Shown in pieces: positions 7,016 to 16,243 of a stretch of DNA of 64,000 nt (position 1 is its first letter; every line of letters starts with the position of its first letter). The notes beneath the pieces are model-generated. The model saw nothing but the letters and a program-made list of their open reading frames with translations. It searched no databases and had not been told where the DNA came from. The translations under genes were made by a program, and so were the position numbers. The stretch lies in the NCBI RefSeq assembly GCF_000296385.1, contig NZ_JH815185.1:1258684-1322683 (forward strand). The letters run 5' to 3'. The DNA comes from Lachnoanaerobaculum sp. OBRC5-5. GTDB lineage: Bacteria; Bacillota; Clostridia; Lachnospirales; Lachnospiraceae.

Positions 7016-8479
7016 CTATAACTCCTGATAATTATACTTTTGTAACAGCTCGTATCTCATATCCCATAACTTCTGTGAAAGGTCCACATATGTCTCATGA
7101 GGATATGCAAGTCTCTTTGACTCATCCCAAAGGGTATCGAGCTCTTTTTTACAAAATTCTCTTAATTCCATTACCGAAGGGGATTTGTATACACATTCAC
7201 CTTTTTTAAATATCGGTACCAAGAGTTCCTTAGTCTCAAATGAACCTGCATTAAGCTTTGTTCTCTTCCATGTCTCAACCGGATCAAAGAGCATAAGTGA
7301 CTCGTCTGTAGACAGATTCTCCTCTTCCAAACAGATATAATCGGCTATTATCTTGCCTGTCTTTTTATTGTAAATTCTATATATTTTCTTATTTCCAGGA
7401 TTTGTTATCTTCTCGGCATTCTCGGACAGTTTTATCTTAGGAATAAACTCTCCTGTCTTTTCATTCATAACTGCCGCAAGCTTATATACTCCTCCAAATG
7501 CCGGACAATCCTTTGATGTAATAAGGTTGGTACCTACACCCCATCTGTTGATTGTGGCGCCCTGCAATTTCAATGAAGATATAATATTCTCATCCAAATC
7601 ATTTGAAGCCGATATAACTGCATCCTCAAAGCCTGCTTCATCAAGCATCTCTTTGGCTCTCTTTGAAAGGTATGCAAGGTCTCCGCTGTCAAGTCTGATA
7701 CCGTAATTCTTTAGAGGTATACCGGCAGCCCTCATCTCCTTAAATACAGTTATAGCATTCGGTACACCTGATTTTAGGGTATCATATGTATCTACCAAAA
7801 GTGTACATGCTGTCGGGAAAGTATTTGCATAGGTTCTGAATGCTGAAAGCTCATCGGGGAAACTCATTATCCAGCTGTGAGCATGTGTTCCAAGTATCGG
7901 TACGTCAAACATTCTTCCGCAAAGCACATTACTTGTTCCTACACAACCTCCTATCACAGCCGCTCTTGCGCCGTAGATACCTGCATCAGGTCCCTGTGCC
8001 CTTCTAAGTCCGAACTCCATTACTCCGTCACCGTCTGCGGCCAAAACCACTCTGGCAGCTTTTGTTGCTATAAGTGACTGGTGATTTATGATGTTTAAAA
8101 GAGCCGTCTCTATAAGCTGTGCCTGCATTATAGGTGCAATGACCTTTACAAGCGGTTCTCTTGGGAATATAACACTTCCCTCAGGTATAGCATAGATATC
8201 ACCTGTAAATTTAAAATCTCTGAGGTACTCAAGGAAATCATCTCTAAAAAGCTTTGTCTTTCTGAGATATTCAATATCTTCATCGTCAAAATGCAAATTT
8301 TCAATATAATCTATCACCTGATCAAGTCCTGCACAGATAGCATATCCGTTTTTATTCGGATTTGATCTGTAGAACATATCAAAGATAACCGTTTCGTTTA
8401 CATTGTTTTCCAAATGGTAGCCCTGCATCATTGTAAGTTCATACAGGTCAGTCAATAATGTCAAATTTCTTTTTTCCAT
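7016..8479 (-). CDS. pncB: Nicotinate phosphoribosyltransferase
   Basis: This enzyme joins nicotinate and PRPP to give nicotinate mononucleotide, the entry step of NAD salvage. The 487-residue protein has LTDLYELTMMQGY at the N-terminus, GLRRAQGPDAG around the active-site histidine-loop region, GTHAHSWIM, and RLDSGDLAYLSK binding the ribose-phosphate. The length and motifs match the longer Gram-positive form. I place the start at the ATG at 8479 (AAAGGATG upstream); an in-frame ATG at 8506 precedes it and adds nine residues. It is first in an operon with nudC behind a strong promoter. Confidence 0.96.
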   Translation of the reverse strand: MEKRNLTLLTDLYELTMMQGYHLENNVNETVIFDMFYRSNPNKNGYAICAGLDQVIDYIENLHFDDEDIEYLRKTKLFRDDFLEYLRDFKFTGDIYAIPEGSVIFPREPLVKVIAPIMQAQLIETALLNIINHQSLIATKAARVVLAADGDGVMEFGLRRAQGPDAGIYGARAAVIGGCVGTSNVLCGRMFDVPILGTHAHSWIMSFPDELSAFRTYANTFPTACTLLVDTYDTLKSGVPNAITVFKEMRAAGIPLKNYGIRLDSGDLAYLSKRAKEMLDEAGFEDAVISASNDLDENIISSLKLQGATINRWGVGTNLITSKDCPAFGGVYKLAAVMNEKTGEFIPKIKLSENAEKITNPGNKKIYRIYNKKTGKIIADYICLEEENLSTDESLMLFDPVETWKRTKLNAGSFETKELLVPIFKKGECVYKSPSVMELREFCKKELDTLWDESKRLAYPHETYVDLSQKLWDMRYELLQKYNYQEL

Positions 8480-8528
8480 TCTATTATTCCATCCTTTTTC
8501 CGGCAACTACACAAGCCTTATCTCTATC

Positions 8529-8557
8529 AATCTATGCTTTATTTAGTGTATTGTCAA
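8529..8557 (-). promoter_or_regulatory. pncB-nudC promoter
   Basis: On the minus strand a consensus TTGACA (8557-8552), 17 bases, TAGATT (8534-8529), giving a leader of about 40 bases. Confidence 0.8.
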
Positions 8558-8583
8558 GCTAATTAATTTTAATCTAAGATAAA

Positions 8584-9189
8584 TCACTTGTTTTCATTAA
8601 ACAATATAAGTCCGCCCTTGCGTTTATGCCCTGTATTCCACAGCTCTTTAAAGTCAAACCATCTGTAACTTCCATAGCTTACAACTTTAACCATAAATTT
8701 TTCGCCGTCTTCCTCATATCCTGTAAGTAAGAACCAATGCCACACGAAATCTTTAAATTTCGGATTTTTATGCATCAGTACAAGCATGGGTATCGGCATT
8801 TTTTTATCTATCTGAGATTTTACAATCTTAACGGCATCCTCAATATCATTATCACCTGAAAACTCAGACAAACTTATACTGTGTTCATCAATATCTTCCA
8901 AGAAATCACTTATACCGTCAACATATATCTCAAGTCTGTCTATGCCTGTCCACCTTGGCCTCAGATAAGGCTTTACGTAATTTGAAAAATCCACATAATC
9001 AAGTGAGTTCACATTCTCTATATCATATGGGTAGAGATTATCTTTACCCAAATACTTTCTCATATAAACAAAGCTGTCACAGGCTGTAACACAGGCGCAT
9101 CCGCCCTTATTCATCCACAGATTTTTGAAATCTTCCTGATTCCATCCGTATTTTCCGTCAATATAAAAATAATCCAGTTCTTTTTTCAT
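8584..9189 (-). CDS. Hypothetical protein, possible papain-like cysteine peptidase fold
   Basis: I do not recognise a named family. The 201-residue protein is soluble, with no signal peptide. Three features suggest a papain/C39-like fold: a cysteine in the tight segment GGCACVTACD (about residue 30), a distal HWFLLTGYEEDG (about residue 160) with a histidine starting a strand pair, and the following SYGSYRWFDFKELW. In C39-type peptidases the order is Cys, then His, then Asp/Asn. Catalysis is unproven. The ATG at 9189 follows GAGAG and is preferred over an upstream TTG at 9213. It is last after the nusA operon and separated from it by a hairpin. Confidence 0.6.
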   Translation of the reverse strand: MKKELDYFYIDGKYGWNQEDFKNLWMNKGGCACVTACDSFVYMRKYLGKDNLYPYDIENVNSLDYVDFSNYVKPYLRPRWTGIDRLEIYVDGISDFLEDIDEHSISLSEFSGDNDIEDAVKIVKSQIDKKMPIPMLVLMHKNPKFKDFVWHWFLLTGYEEDGEKFMVKVVSYGSYRWFDFKELWNTGHKRKGGLILFNENK

Positions 9190-9206
9190 ATTCTCTCTAA
9201 AATTTT

Positions 9207-9240
9207 GGAGCAATATAATACAACAGTACTACATTGCTCC
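9207..9240 (-). terminator. Hairpin after the DUF1292 gene
   Basis: GGAGCAAT and ATTGCTCC form an 8-bp stem with an 18-base loop. The minus-strand tail is AAAATTTTA rather than a U-tract, so termination would be weak. Confidence 0.45.
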
Positions 9241-9250
9241 ATATTAAAAA

Positions 9251-9574
9251 CTATAAATCTTCTTCACCAAGCAGGTCTTCAAACTCTTCTTCATCAAGAA
9301 GCTCGTCAAAAGCATCTGCAACTATCTCATATTCTTCATCGGTCTCTATATTGGTAAGCTCAGGCTGTCCGTCCTCGGTCTCCGAGTATCTGTAAAGATA
9401 TACAGTCCCCTCATCATTGTCATCCTCAGGCATTACCGCAATGTACTCTCTGTCTCTGGCACTGAAAATGTTGAGCACAACACATTCAAGTACAGTATCA
9501 TCCTCAAGTGTTATAGATACTGAAACATTACCTTCTTCCACTATACCGTTTTCAAATAAATTCTTATCGTCCAT
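9251..9574 (-). CDS. DUF1292 domain protein
   Basis: This is a small acidic protein of 107 residues. The core ITLEDDTVLECVVLNIF and the strand EYIAVMPEDD...VYLYRYSE match DUF1292 (YrzB-like), widespread in Firmicutes and of unknown function. The C-terminal 25 residues are almost all Asp, Glu and Leu. The ATG follows AAAGGAG. It starts 9 bases after ribF, as the last gene of the nusA-infB operon. Members of this family often sit near alanyl-tRNA synthetase and RNase genes, but that does not define a role. Confidence 0.88.
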   Translation of the reverse strand: MDDKNLFENGIVEEGNVSVSITLEDDTVLECVVLNIFSARDREYIAVMPEDDNDEGTVYLYRYSETEDGQPELTNIETDEEYEIVADAFDELLDEEEFEDLLGEEDL

Positions 9575-9583
9575 AGTTCTCCT

Positions 9584-10534
9584 TTATTTTACTTGACTGT
9601 TAAGGAAGTTTAAAACTTCCTGTTTATCATTACTTATTTGGTTTTTTAATTCCTCAAGACTTCCGAATTTCATCTCAGGTCTTATATATTTGTAAAGATA
9701 TACCTCTATTTCTCTGCCGTAAAGGTTTGCTTCAAAGTTATACAGGTATGTCTCAACTCTTGAAATATGATTTTTTTTATCATTTTCAATACTTGGATTT
9801 GATCCGACATTTGTAAGTCCGAGATAAAGAGTATCATCATCACCGATTCTTACTCTGGATGCATAAACTCCGTACTTGGGCAGATGCTTCTGGTTTGAAG
9901 GGAAAATATTTAAGGTCGGAAAACCTATGGTCGCCCCTATCTTATTTCCCTCCTCAACAACACCGCTTATAGAGTATATTCCTCCAAGAAGCTTATTTGC
10001 TTCTTCCATATCGCCCTCATCAAGCTTTGATCTTATAAGTGTTGAGCTTATATCATTATGGAAATCATCCTTTTCCTTTTCAATTATCTTTACATCATAT
10101 CCCAAAGTCTTTGACAATCTGTTCAAAAGCTCAACATTTCCGCTCTTTTTATATCCAAAAGCCGCATCAGCTCCTGCAACTATCACAGCCATACCAAGTT
10201 TTTTGATAAGGATATCTGTCAAAAACTCTTCACCTGACAGCTTTGCAATATCCATATCAAAAGGATATTCTATATAATAATCAATTCCAAGTTCTTCCAA
10301 TTTTTTTTGTCTTTCCACATTTGTAAATATCTGTGTGGTATGATTATTTCTTACAATATTTGACGGTAAAGTTTTGAAAGAAAAAACTACAGTCTTTAAA
10401 CCCTTTTTATTAGCCTCTTCCTTCAGTGTTCTGAATAATTTTCTGTGTCCCCTATGCTCACCGTCAAATTTCCCTATAGCAACAGCTGTTCTCTCTGTTA
10501 TCTTTATGTCTGTAGTATTTATAAATGTAATCAC
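9584..10534 (-). CDS. ribF: Bifunctional riboflavin kinase / FAD synthetase
   Basis: RibF converts riboflavin to FMN and then FAD. In 316 residues there is an N-terminal nucleotidyltransferase domain (1-185) with GKFDGEHRGHRKLF in place of the usual GxFDGxHxGH, the ISSTLIRSKL motif near 162, and a C-terminal kinase domain (190-310) with GFPTLNI and the metal-binding PKYGVYASRV. The enzyme normally follows truB in the nusA operon of Firmicutes, as it does here. There is no FMN riboswitch in front of it, so it is expressed with the translation genes rather than by flavin level. Confidence 0.96.
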   Translation of the reverse strand: MITFINTTDIKITERTAVAIGKFDGEHRGHRKLFRTLKEEANKKGLKTVVFSFKTLPSNIVRNNHTTQIFTNVERQKKLEELGIDYYIEYPFDMDIAKLSGEEFLTDILIKKLGMAVIVAGADAAFGYKKSGNVELLNRLSKTLGYDVKIIEKEKDDFHNDISSTLIRSKLDEGDMEEANKLLGGIYSISGVVEEGNKIGATIGFPTLNIFPSNQKHLPKYGVYASRVRIGDDDTLYLGLTNVGSNPSIENDKKNHISRVETYLYNFEANLYGREIEVYLYKYIRPEMKFGSLEELKNQISNDKQEVLNFLNSQVK

Positions 10535-10546
10535 ATTATCACCTAT

Positions 10547-11431
10547 CTATAAAAACATCTTGAATGGCTTTAATTCATCCGATTCTTTTTTATATATTGC
10601 AATAAATATGTCATTAGAATCATAGACTCTATATAAGTCACTGTCTTCAAAATCTTTTTCAAATTTTAATTTATTTCCGTTATGCAGATATTTATCAAAG
10701 TCAGGGGAGGTATTTATTTTTGGCAGGAAGGAAAAATACTCTTCCACACTCATTATTCTCTTATCTATATTATCTCTCTCTGATTCCAGTTGTTTTAGGG
10801 TAATGGCCCCGTCTATATCAAATCTGTCCACTCTCTTTCTGACAAGAGACTCCATACAACCGCCTACCGAAAGTTTTTCTCCTATATCATGGCATAATGT
10901 TCTGATATAAGTTCCCTTAGCTACTTTGGCCGTAAACTTTACTCTCGGCAGATCCATATCGATTATATCGATATGGAAAATATCAACTTTTCTCGGTTCT
11001 CTCTTTACTTCCTTGCCTTCTCTTGCCAGATCAACAAGCTTTTTTCCGCCTACTTTTAATGCTGAATACATAGGTGGAAGCTGCATATACTCTCCAAGAA
11101 ATGAATTTATTACCTCTTTAACTTCATCCTCGGTCAAATGTGAAGTGTCTTTTTTTTCCGAAATTTCTCCTGAAGTATCCTGTGTATCTGTAGACACTCC
11201 TAAAAGCAGTACCGCCTCGTATTCTTTCGACTTGTCAGTCAAGATATCCGACAATACGGTAGCATTGCCTAACAATACCGGAAGTACACCGACAGCATCC
11301 GGGTCCAATGTTCCCGAATGCCCGATTTTCTTTTGCTTAAGAATTCCTCTCATTTTTGCTACAACATCATGAGATGTGAATCCTTTTTCTTTGAATATAT
11401 TTATTATTCCGTTATAAGCATTCTTAGCCAT
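10547..11431 (-). CDS. truB: tRNA pseudouridine-55 synthase
   Basis: TruB makes pseudouridine 55 in the T-loop of tRNAs. The catalytic Asp43 lies in GHSGTLDPDAVGVL, and the KxxYxR-like strand (KEYEAVLLLG) and GTYIRTLCHDIG are present. The C-terminal PUA-like portion is short and poorly conserved. At 294 residues it has the family's usual length. The ATG overlaps the nrnA stop by 8 bases, implying translational coupling. Confidence 0.96.
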   Translation of the reverse strand: MAKNAYNGIINIFKEKGFTSHDVVAKMRGILKQKKIGHSGTLDPDAVGVLPVLLGNATVLSDILTDKSKEYEAVLLLGVSTDTQDTSGEISEKKDTSHLTEDEVKEVINSFLGEYMQLPPMYSALKVGGKKLVDLAREGKEVKREPRKVDIFHIDIIDMDLPRVKFTAKVAKGTYIRTLCHDIGEKLSVGGCMESLVRKRVDRFDIDGAITLKQLESERDNIDKRIMSVEEYFSFLPKINTSPDFDKYLHNGNKLKFEKDFEDSDLYRVYDSNDIFIAIYKKESDELKPFKMFL

Positions 11432-12371
11432 TCAATTCTTTCTCAATCATAGGCAATAGTGTGTTTTTTAAAATTTCATCAGCCTTGCCGTACACTGTAG
11501 CACCGGCGGCTCTGATATGACCGCCTCCGCCAAGTGCAGCCGCAATACTGCTGACATTTTTATTTATAGAACGCAAACTTACTTTGTATTCATCTTTAGC
11601 GGTCTCATACATAAATAATGCAATCTCCACACCGTCTATATTTCTCAGATTGTCTATGATTCCATCCATTTTCTTTTTATCTGAAATATACTTACTCCAG
11701 GTATCATAATCCAAAACACCGTAGCAGCACTTTCCGTCAAATTCCAATTTTGAATTTGTAAGTACCAGTCCCAAAAGCTTGCTTGCATTAAAATCTTTTT
11801 TAAAATATGTATCATCTATGATTTTTGTGAAATCAAAACCTTTTGAAATCAGTTCTCCGGCTATATCCATGGTTTCCTTTGTGGTGGATTGATATTTAAA
11901 CACTCCGGAATCATGGACTATACCTGTATATAAGCATTTTGCAGTCTCTACACTTACTTTATCACTATCCAGCAGAGTGTACAAGAGTTCACAAGTAGAA
12001 CTTCTGAAATCTTCCACTATATTAAATTTTGCAAACTTTGTATTGGTGATATGATGGTCTATGCATATGCTTTGTGCGGCACTCTCAAGCATTACACCTC
12101 TGCTTCCAAGTCTTTCTCTGTCTGACGCATCTAAAGAAACAAGTAAGTCGGCCTCCATAAACGGGTCCTCACTTATCAGCTCAAACCCGTTCATAAATGA
12201 AAACTTCATTGAAGGCTTTTCAAGGCATACTTTTACATTCTTGTCTTCAAAATTTTCTGTTATATAGTTATACAATCCCAAGGTGGATCCTGTACAGTCT
12301 CCGTCAGGGCTTACATGACCTGTTATAGCTATATTTTTTGCATTTTCAATAAGCTCTATTAGTTTATTCAT
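11424..12371 (-). CDS. nrnA: DHH-family nanoRNase / phosphoesterase NrnA-like
   Basis: NrnA-type enzymes degrade 2- to 5-base RNA fragments and often 3'-phosphoadenosine 5'-phosphate. The 315-residue protein has HVSPDGDCTGS (motif I), SLDASD (II), the DHH motif in CIDHHITN (III), and the C-terminal DHHA1 GGGGHIRAAG. I choose the ATG at 12371, which overlaps the rbfA stop by 8 bases with GAGAAGG just before it. It sits between rbfA and truB, its standard position in Firmicutes. Substrate choice (nanoRNA or pAp) cannot be read from the sequence. Confidence 0.92.
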   Translation of the reverse strand: MNKLIELIENAKNIAITGHVSPDGDCTGSTLGLYNYITENFEDKNVKVCLEKPSMKFSFMNGFELISEDPFMEADLLVSLDASDRERLGSRGVMLESAAQSICIDHHITNTKFAKFNIVEDFRSSTCELLYTLLDSDKVSVETAKCLYTGIVHDSGVFKYQSTTKETMDIAGELISKGFDFTKIIDDTYFKKDFNASKLLGLVLTNSKLEFDGKCCYGVLDYDTWSKYISDKKKMDGIIDNLRNIDGVEIALFMYETAKDEYKVSLRSINKNVSSIAAALGGGGHIRAAGATVYGKADEILKNTLLPMIEKELNG

Positions 12372-12735
12372 TGCCCTTCTCATCTTTTTTTATTACTTCA
12401 TCTATCAGCTTGTCCATTTTCATGCCGTAAGCCAATGACTCATCCAAAACAAATTTTAATTCAGGAGTATTTCTTAAGTTTAATCTTCTTGCAAGTTCTT
12501 TTCTGATAAATCCTGAAGAAGATTTAAGACCTTGTAATGTCTTCTTTGACTGCTCATCATCACCCAATACGCTGACATAAATTGTTGCGTATTTTAAGTC
12601 TGTGGTAACTTCCGCATCTGTTACACTTGTCATAGGTGCGACTCTTGGGTCCTTTACATCACCTCTTATGATTTCAGATACGGTTTTCATTACCTCCGAG
12701 TTGATCATAGTAGACTTTAAACTGTTCTTTCTCAT
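12364..12735 (-). CDS. rbfA: 30S ribosome-binding factor A
   Basis: RbfA is a KH-fold assembly factor that helps 16S rRNA 5'-end processing and cold adaptation. The 123 residues start with the helix that contacts the rRNA (NSEVMKTVSEIIRGDVKDPRV) and contain the typical TDLKYATIYVSVLGD strand and the FVLDESLAYG segment. It lies 15 bases downstream of infB and overlaps nrnA, in the order standard for the operon. Confidence 0.96.
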   Translation of the reverse strand: MRKNSLKSTMINSEVMKTVSEIIRGDVKDPRVAPMTSVTDAEVTTDLKYATIYVSVLGDDEQSKKTLQGLKSSSGFIRKELARRLNLRNTPELKFVLDESLAYGMKMDKLIDEVIKKDEKGNE

Positions 12736-12750
12736 ACATTCCTTTCTTTA

Positions 12751-15663
12751 TTATGATCTTGGAACCTCTACCATAGCATATGCTTCTACCTGGTCAAATT
12801 CCTTAATATCATTGAACTTTTCAAATACAAGACCGCATTCATATCCTGTTGCAACTTCCTTAACATCATCCTTGAATCTCTTAAGTGATGCAAGATTTCC
12901 GTCAAAGATCTGCTCTCCGTCTCTTGTAATTCTTACCTTACAACCTCTTACAAACTTACCGTCAAGCACATAGCTTCCTGCGATATTACCTACGCCTGAA
13001 GCCTTAAAGATCTGTCTGATTTCAGCATGTCCGATAACCTTCTCTTCATAGATAGGCTCAAGCATACCCTTCATAGCGCTCTCTATATCTTCAATTGCCT
13101 GATAGATTACTCTGTAGAGTCTAAGGTCTACATTTTCTCTTTCCGCTGTAGCCTTTGCCATCTGATCCGGCTTTACATTAAATCCGATAATAATCGCATT
13201 ACTTGCAGCCGCAAGTACAACGTCACTCTCGTTAATTGCACCTACACCGCCATGGATTACCTTTACGGCAACTTCTTCATTTGAAAGTTTTGTAAGTGAC
13301 TGCTTTACAGCCTCTACAGAACCCTGAACGTCAGCCTTCACAACTATAGGAAGTTCCTTGACATTTCCCGCCTTAATCTGACTGAACAGATCGTCAAGTG
13401 AAAGCTTGGCCTTTGTATCTTCGATAAGCTTATTCTTGCTCTCCGAGATAAATGTAGCCGCAAATGCCTTTGCTTCCTTATCGTTTTCTGTAGCTACAAA
13501 TACTTCACCGGCATTCGGTACGCTGTCAAGTCCCAAAATCTCAACAGGTGTTGAAGGTCCTGCCGACTTTACCTTAACTCCCTTATCATTCATCATGGCA
13601 CGAACCTTACCTGAACATGATCCTGCCGCTATAAAATCTCCTACATGAAGAGTACCCTTTTGAACAAGTATTCTCGCTACAGGTCCCTTACCCTTGTCAA
13701 GCTCCGCCTCTATTACAAGACCTCTTGCTTTTCTGTTAGGATTTGCCTTAAGCTCCTTTACTTCCGCTGTAAGTATTACCATCTCCAAGAGATTTGATAT
13801 ACCGTCACCGTTTTTTGCGGATACAGGTACGAAAATTGTGGAACCGCCCCAATCTTCAGGTATAAGCTCATACTCTGAAAGCTCCTGCTTTACCTTGTCA
13901 ATATTTGCGGCCGGTCTGTCTATCTTATTGATAGCAACTATTATTTCAACTCCTGCCGCCTTTGCATGGTTTATAGCCTCTACAGTCTGCGGCATTACAC
14001 CGTCATCTGCAGCTACTACAAGTATTGCGATATCTGTAGCCTGTGCACCACGCATACGCATTGCTGTAAACGCCTCATGTCCCGGTGTATCAAGGAATGT
14101 TATAGGCTCTCCGTTTATTTTTACCATATAGGCACCGATATGCTGTGTAATACCTCCGGCCTCTCTGCTGGTAACATTTGTTTTTCTTATTGCATCAAGA
14201 AGTGATGTTTTACCGTGATCGACATGGCCCATTACAACCACTACAGGCGGTCTTGACACCAATGTCTCTTCCGGATCCTCAGCCTCCGCCAAAAGTTCGC
14301 CGATAACATCTACCTTCTCCTCCATAGTACAGATTACATCATACTCAAGAGCAATCTCTTCAGCCTGCTCGAAAGTAAGCTCCGTATTAAGTGTAACTAT
14401 CTGACCTTTTAAGAAAAGCTTCTTTACAATTGTTGACGGCTGAAGCTTAAGCTTTGAAGCAAACTCCTTGATTGTAATTGTCTCAGGAATGATGATTTCT
14501 TTGATATCATCCTGTACCTCTTCAACCTTTTGCTTTACAGGCATTATAAACGGATGCTTGCTCACCTTGCCCTTTGCAGGACCGTCCTCGGTTCTGTGCT
14601 TCTTATCGTTCTTGTTATTATTCTTGAAATTATTCTTATTAACTCTGTTGGAAGTTTTCTTGCCTAAACCGTCAAGTACGGGAACTCCTGCTGCGGAATC
14701 ATTTTTCTTAAATCCCTGCTGCTTGTTGTTTCCGAAACTTCTGCCTGTATTCTCATCCTTGGAGAAATCCTTATTTCTGTCATTTCTGTTGTTTCTGTCA
14801 TTTGAGCCCTGGAAGTTTTTATTGTCTTTTCCGGCAAAGTTTCTGTTTCTGTCGTTATTTCCGGCACCGTCTCTGCCCTTTGAGTTTCTGTCGTTCTTAA
14901 AGTTTCCCTTTTGGTCCTTATCTTTGTTAAAAGGCTTTTTATCTCTGTTTTGCGGACGGGAATCCTTACCTCTTGCCTTATCTCTTTCTTCTCTTTCTTT
15001 GAAGATATTTCTTATAGGCTGAGCGCTTTCCTTAGCCTTTTTAGCGGCTTCCATCTCCGCATAGACATTTCTCGGTTTAGCAGGCTCTGCATTCTCTAAA
15101 ACCGGTGCTTGTGTCTTCTTCTCCTCTGTAGCAACAGGTGTTTTACTCTCTACATTTGCTACAGGCTCTTTTGCTGTAACAACTTCCTCTGTCTTTACAG
15201 TCTCAACCGCCTTTTCTTCTTTCTTTATTTCTTTTGAAATATCAGATTTTGAAACATCGGTTTTCTTCTCTTCCGTAGCCTTCTTTTGAGGCTGCTTTGT
15301 TGCTTCCGCATCCTTTTTTGTATTCTTCTTAGAAGCTGCGGCTGTTTTTGAACCCGATTTTTTTGCAGGCATCTGCTGTGCATTCTGCGGTCTGAATACT
15401 ACAACCTTTTTCTTAGGCGCTTCCTCCTTCTTTGTTTCCGATACTTCCTGTGTAGTCTCTACCGTTCTGTTGTTTTCCATATTTTCTTTATTATTATTCA
15501 CTACTTTATTTCCATCTATTTTATTGAATTTTTCTCTAAGCATTTTTTCTTCATCAGCTGATATATTTGACATGGCCACCTTTGATATGCCGTTCTCCTT
15601 CAAATATGCTGTCAACTCATTATTATTTTTGCCTAATTCTTTTGCCAGATCGTTTACTCTCAA
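12751..15663 (-). CDS. infB: Translation initiation factor IF-2
   Basis: IF-2 is the GTPase that places initiator tRNA on the 30S subunit. The 970-residue protein has an N-terminal IF2N domain ([14 protein letters not shown]), a long, charged low-complexity stretch (about 55-390) with K/E blocks followed by N/D/R/G-rich segments, then the G domain with [12 protein letters not shown] (G1, about 480), DTPGHEAF (G3) and NKIDRP (G4), and the C-terminal beta-barrels and C2 domain ending at [12 protein letters not shown]. The disordered linker is longer than in Bacillus. It is the central gene of the operon, 3 bases downstream of rplGA. Confidence 0.98.
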   Translation of the reverse strand: MRVNDLAKELGKNNNELTAYLKENGISKVAMSNISADEEKMLREKFNKIDGNKVVNNNKENMENNRTVETTQEVSETKKEEAPKKKVVVFRPQNAQQMPAKKSGSKTAAASKKNTKKDAEATKQPQKKATEEKKTDVSKSDISKEIKKEEKAVETVKTEEVVTAKEPVANVESKTPVATEEKKTQAPVLENAEPAKPRNVYAEMEAAKKAKESAQPIRNIFKEREERDKARGKDSRPQNRDKKPFNKDKDQKGNFKNDRNSKGRDGAGNNDRNRNFAGKDNKNFQGSNDRNNRNDRNKDFSKDENTGRSFGNNKQQGFKKNDSAAGVPVLDGLGKKTSNRVNKNNFKNNNKNDKKHRTEDGPAKGKVSKHPFIMPVKQKVEEVQDDIKEIIIPETITIKEFASKLKLQPSTIVKKLFLKGQIVTLNTELTFEQAEEIALEYDVICTMEEKVDVIGELLAEAEDPEETLVSRPPVVVVMGHVDHGKTSLLDAIRKTNVTSREAGGITQHIGAYMVKINGEPITFLDTPGHEAFTAMRMRGAQATDIAILVVAADDGVMPQTVEAINHAKAAGVEIIVAINKIDRPAANIDKVKQELSEYELIPEDWGGSTIFVPVSAKNGDGISNLLEMVILTAEVKELKANPNRKARGLVIEAELDKGKGPVARILVQKGTLHVGDFIAAGSCSGKVRAMMNDKGVKVKSAGPSTPVEILGLDSVPNAGEVFVATENDKEAKAFAATFISESKNKLIEDTKAKLSLDDLFSQIKAGNVKELPIVVKADVQGSVEAVKQSLTKLSNEEVAVKVIHGGVGAINESDVVLAAASNAIIIGFNVKPDQMAKATAERENVDLRLYRVIYQAIEDIESAMKGMLEPIYEEKVIGHAEIRQIFKASGVGNIAGSYVLDGKFVRGCKVRITRDGEQIFDGNLASLKRFKDDVKEVATGYECGLVFEKFNDIKEFDQVEAYAMVEVPRS

Positions 15664-15666
15664 TTA

Positions 15667-15972
15667 TCATTCCTCCGTGATTTTTAATATTGCATTTTTA
15701 AATCCGTCCTCAGTTAATGTTATTGATGATCTAAGCCCTTTGCCCAAAATCATTCCCAAATCTTCCTTTGTGGAATATATTAATATAGGAACATGATAAA
15801 ATTTACATTTATCTTCAAATTTCTTCTTCGTGTTTTCAGATGCGTCCGATGCTATTATTACCAGCCTCGCTTTACCGGATTTTATGCACTTTTCAACTGA
15901 AAACTCTCCCGACACCACTTTACCTGCTTTCATAGCAAGTCCGATTAAATTTAATATCCTATCTCTTGCCAA
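15667..15972 (-). CDS. rplGA: L7Ae/L30e-family RNA-binding protein (YlxQ)
   Basis: This is a 101-residue L7Ae-fold protein of the YlxQ family, which binds kink-turn RNA. It has the family pattern LNLIGLAMKAGKVVSGE and the strand ARLVIIASDAS. I assign the start to a TTG at 15972: AGGAGA at 15987-15982 is spaced 9 bases from it. A GTG at 15990 would add six non-conserved residues (VRRWRN) and has no ribosome binding site of its own. With the TTG it overlaps rnpM by 14 bases. Family members sit in this operon position throughout Firmicutes. Confidence 0.88.
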   Translation of the reverse strand: MARDRILNLIGLAMKAGKVVSGEFSVEKCIKSGKARLVIIASDASENTKKKFEDKCKFYHVPILIYSTKEDLGMILGKGLRSSITLTEDGFKNAILKITEE

Positions 15973-16243
15973 GTTCCGCCATCTCCTCACTAAGCTTTAA
16001 TAAAACATCATTACCAACATTCATCTTAAATGCTCTGTTAAGTCCCTTGGTCTTTATTGCTTTTTGCAGACAATCTATATTATTGCATATATAAGCACCT
16101 CTTCCGTTTGCTCTGCCGGTGCTGTCTAAAAGCATCTCTCCTTCAGGTGTCCTTACTATTCGTATCAATTCTTTTTTAGGCTTTGACTCATTACATCCGA
16201 TGCATTTTCTTTGAGGTGTTTTATTCTTCAATGTCGTTGTCAT
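15959..16243 (-). CDS. rnpM: RNase P modulator / YlxR family protein
   Basis: The 94-residue protein carries the DUF448 (YlxR) signature RKCIGC, the LIRIVRTPEG strand and GRGAYICN. In Bacillus subtilis YlxR has been described as a binder and modulator of RNase P (RnpM). The reading frame overlaps the end of nusA by 23 bases and rplGA by 14, so translation is chained. Seen in the sequence: complete motif set. Inferred: the RNase P role by family membership. Confidence 0.9.
   Translation of the reverse strand: MTTTLKNKTPQRKCIGCNESKPKKELIRIVRTPEGEMLLDSTGRANGRGAYICNNIDCLQKAIKTKGLNRAFKMNVGNDVLLKLSEEMAELGKR

Noticed and set aside
14468-15022. 184-residue open frame on the plus strand opposite infB
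   Set aside because: It is the mirror of the low-complexity IF-2 linker; Leu/Phe/Ser bias follows from the K/N/D/G codons on the other strand.
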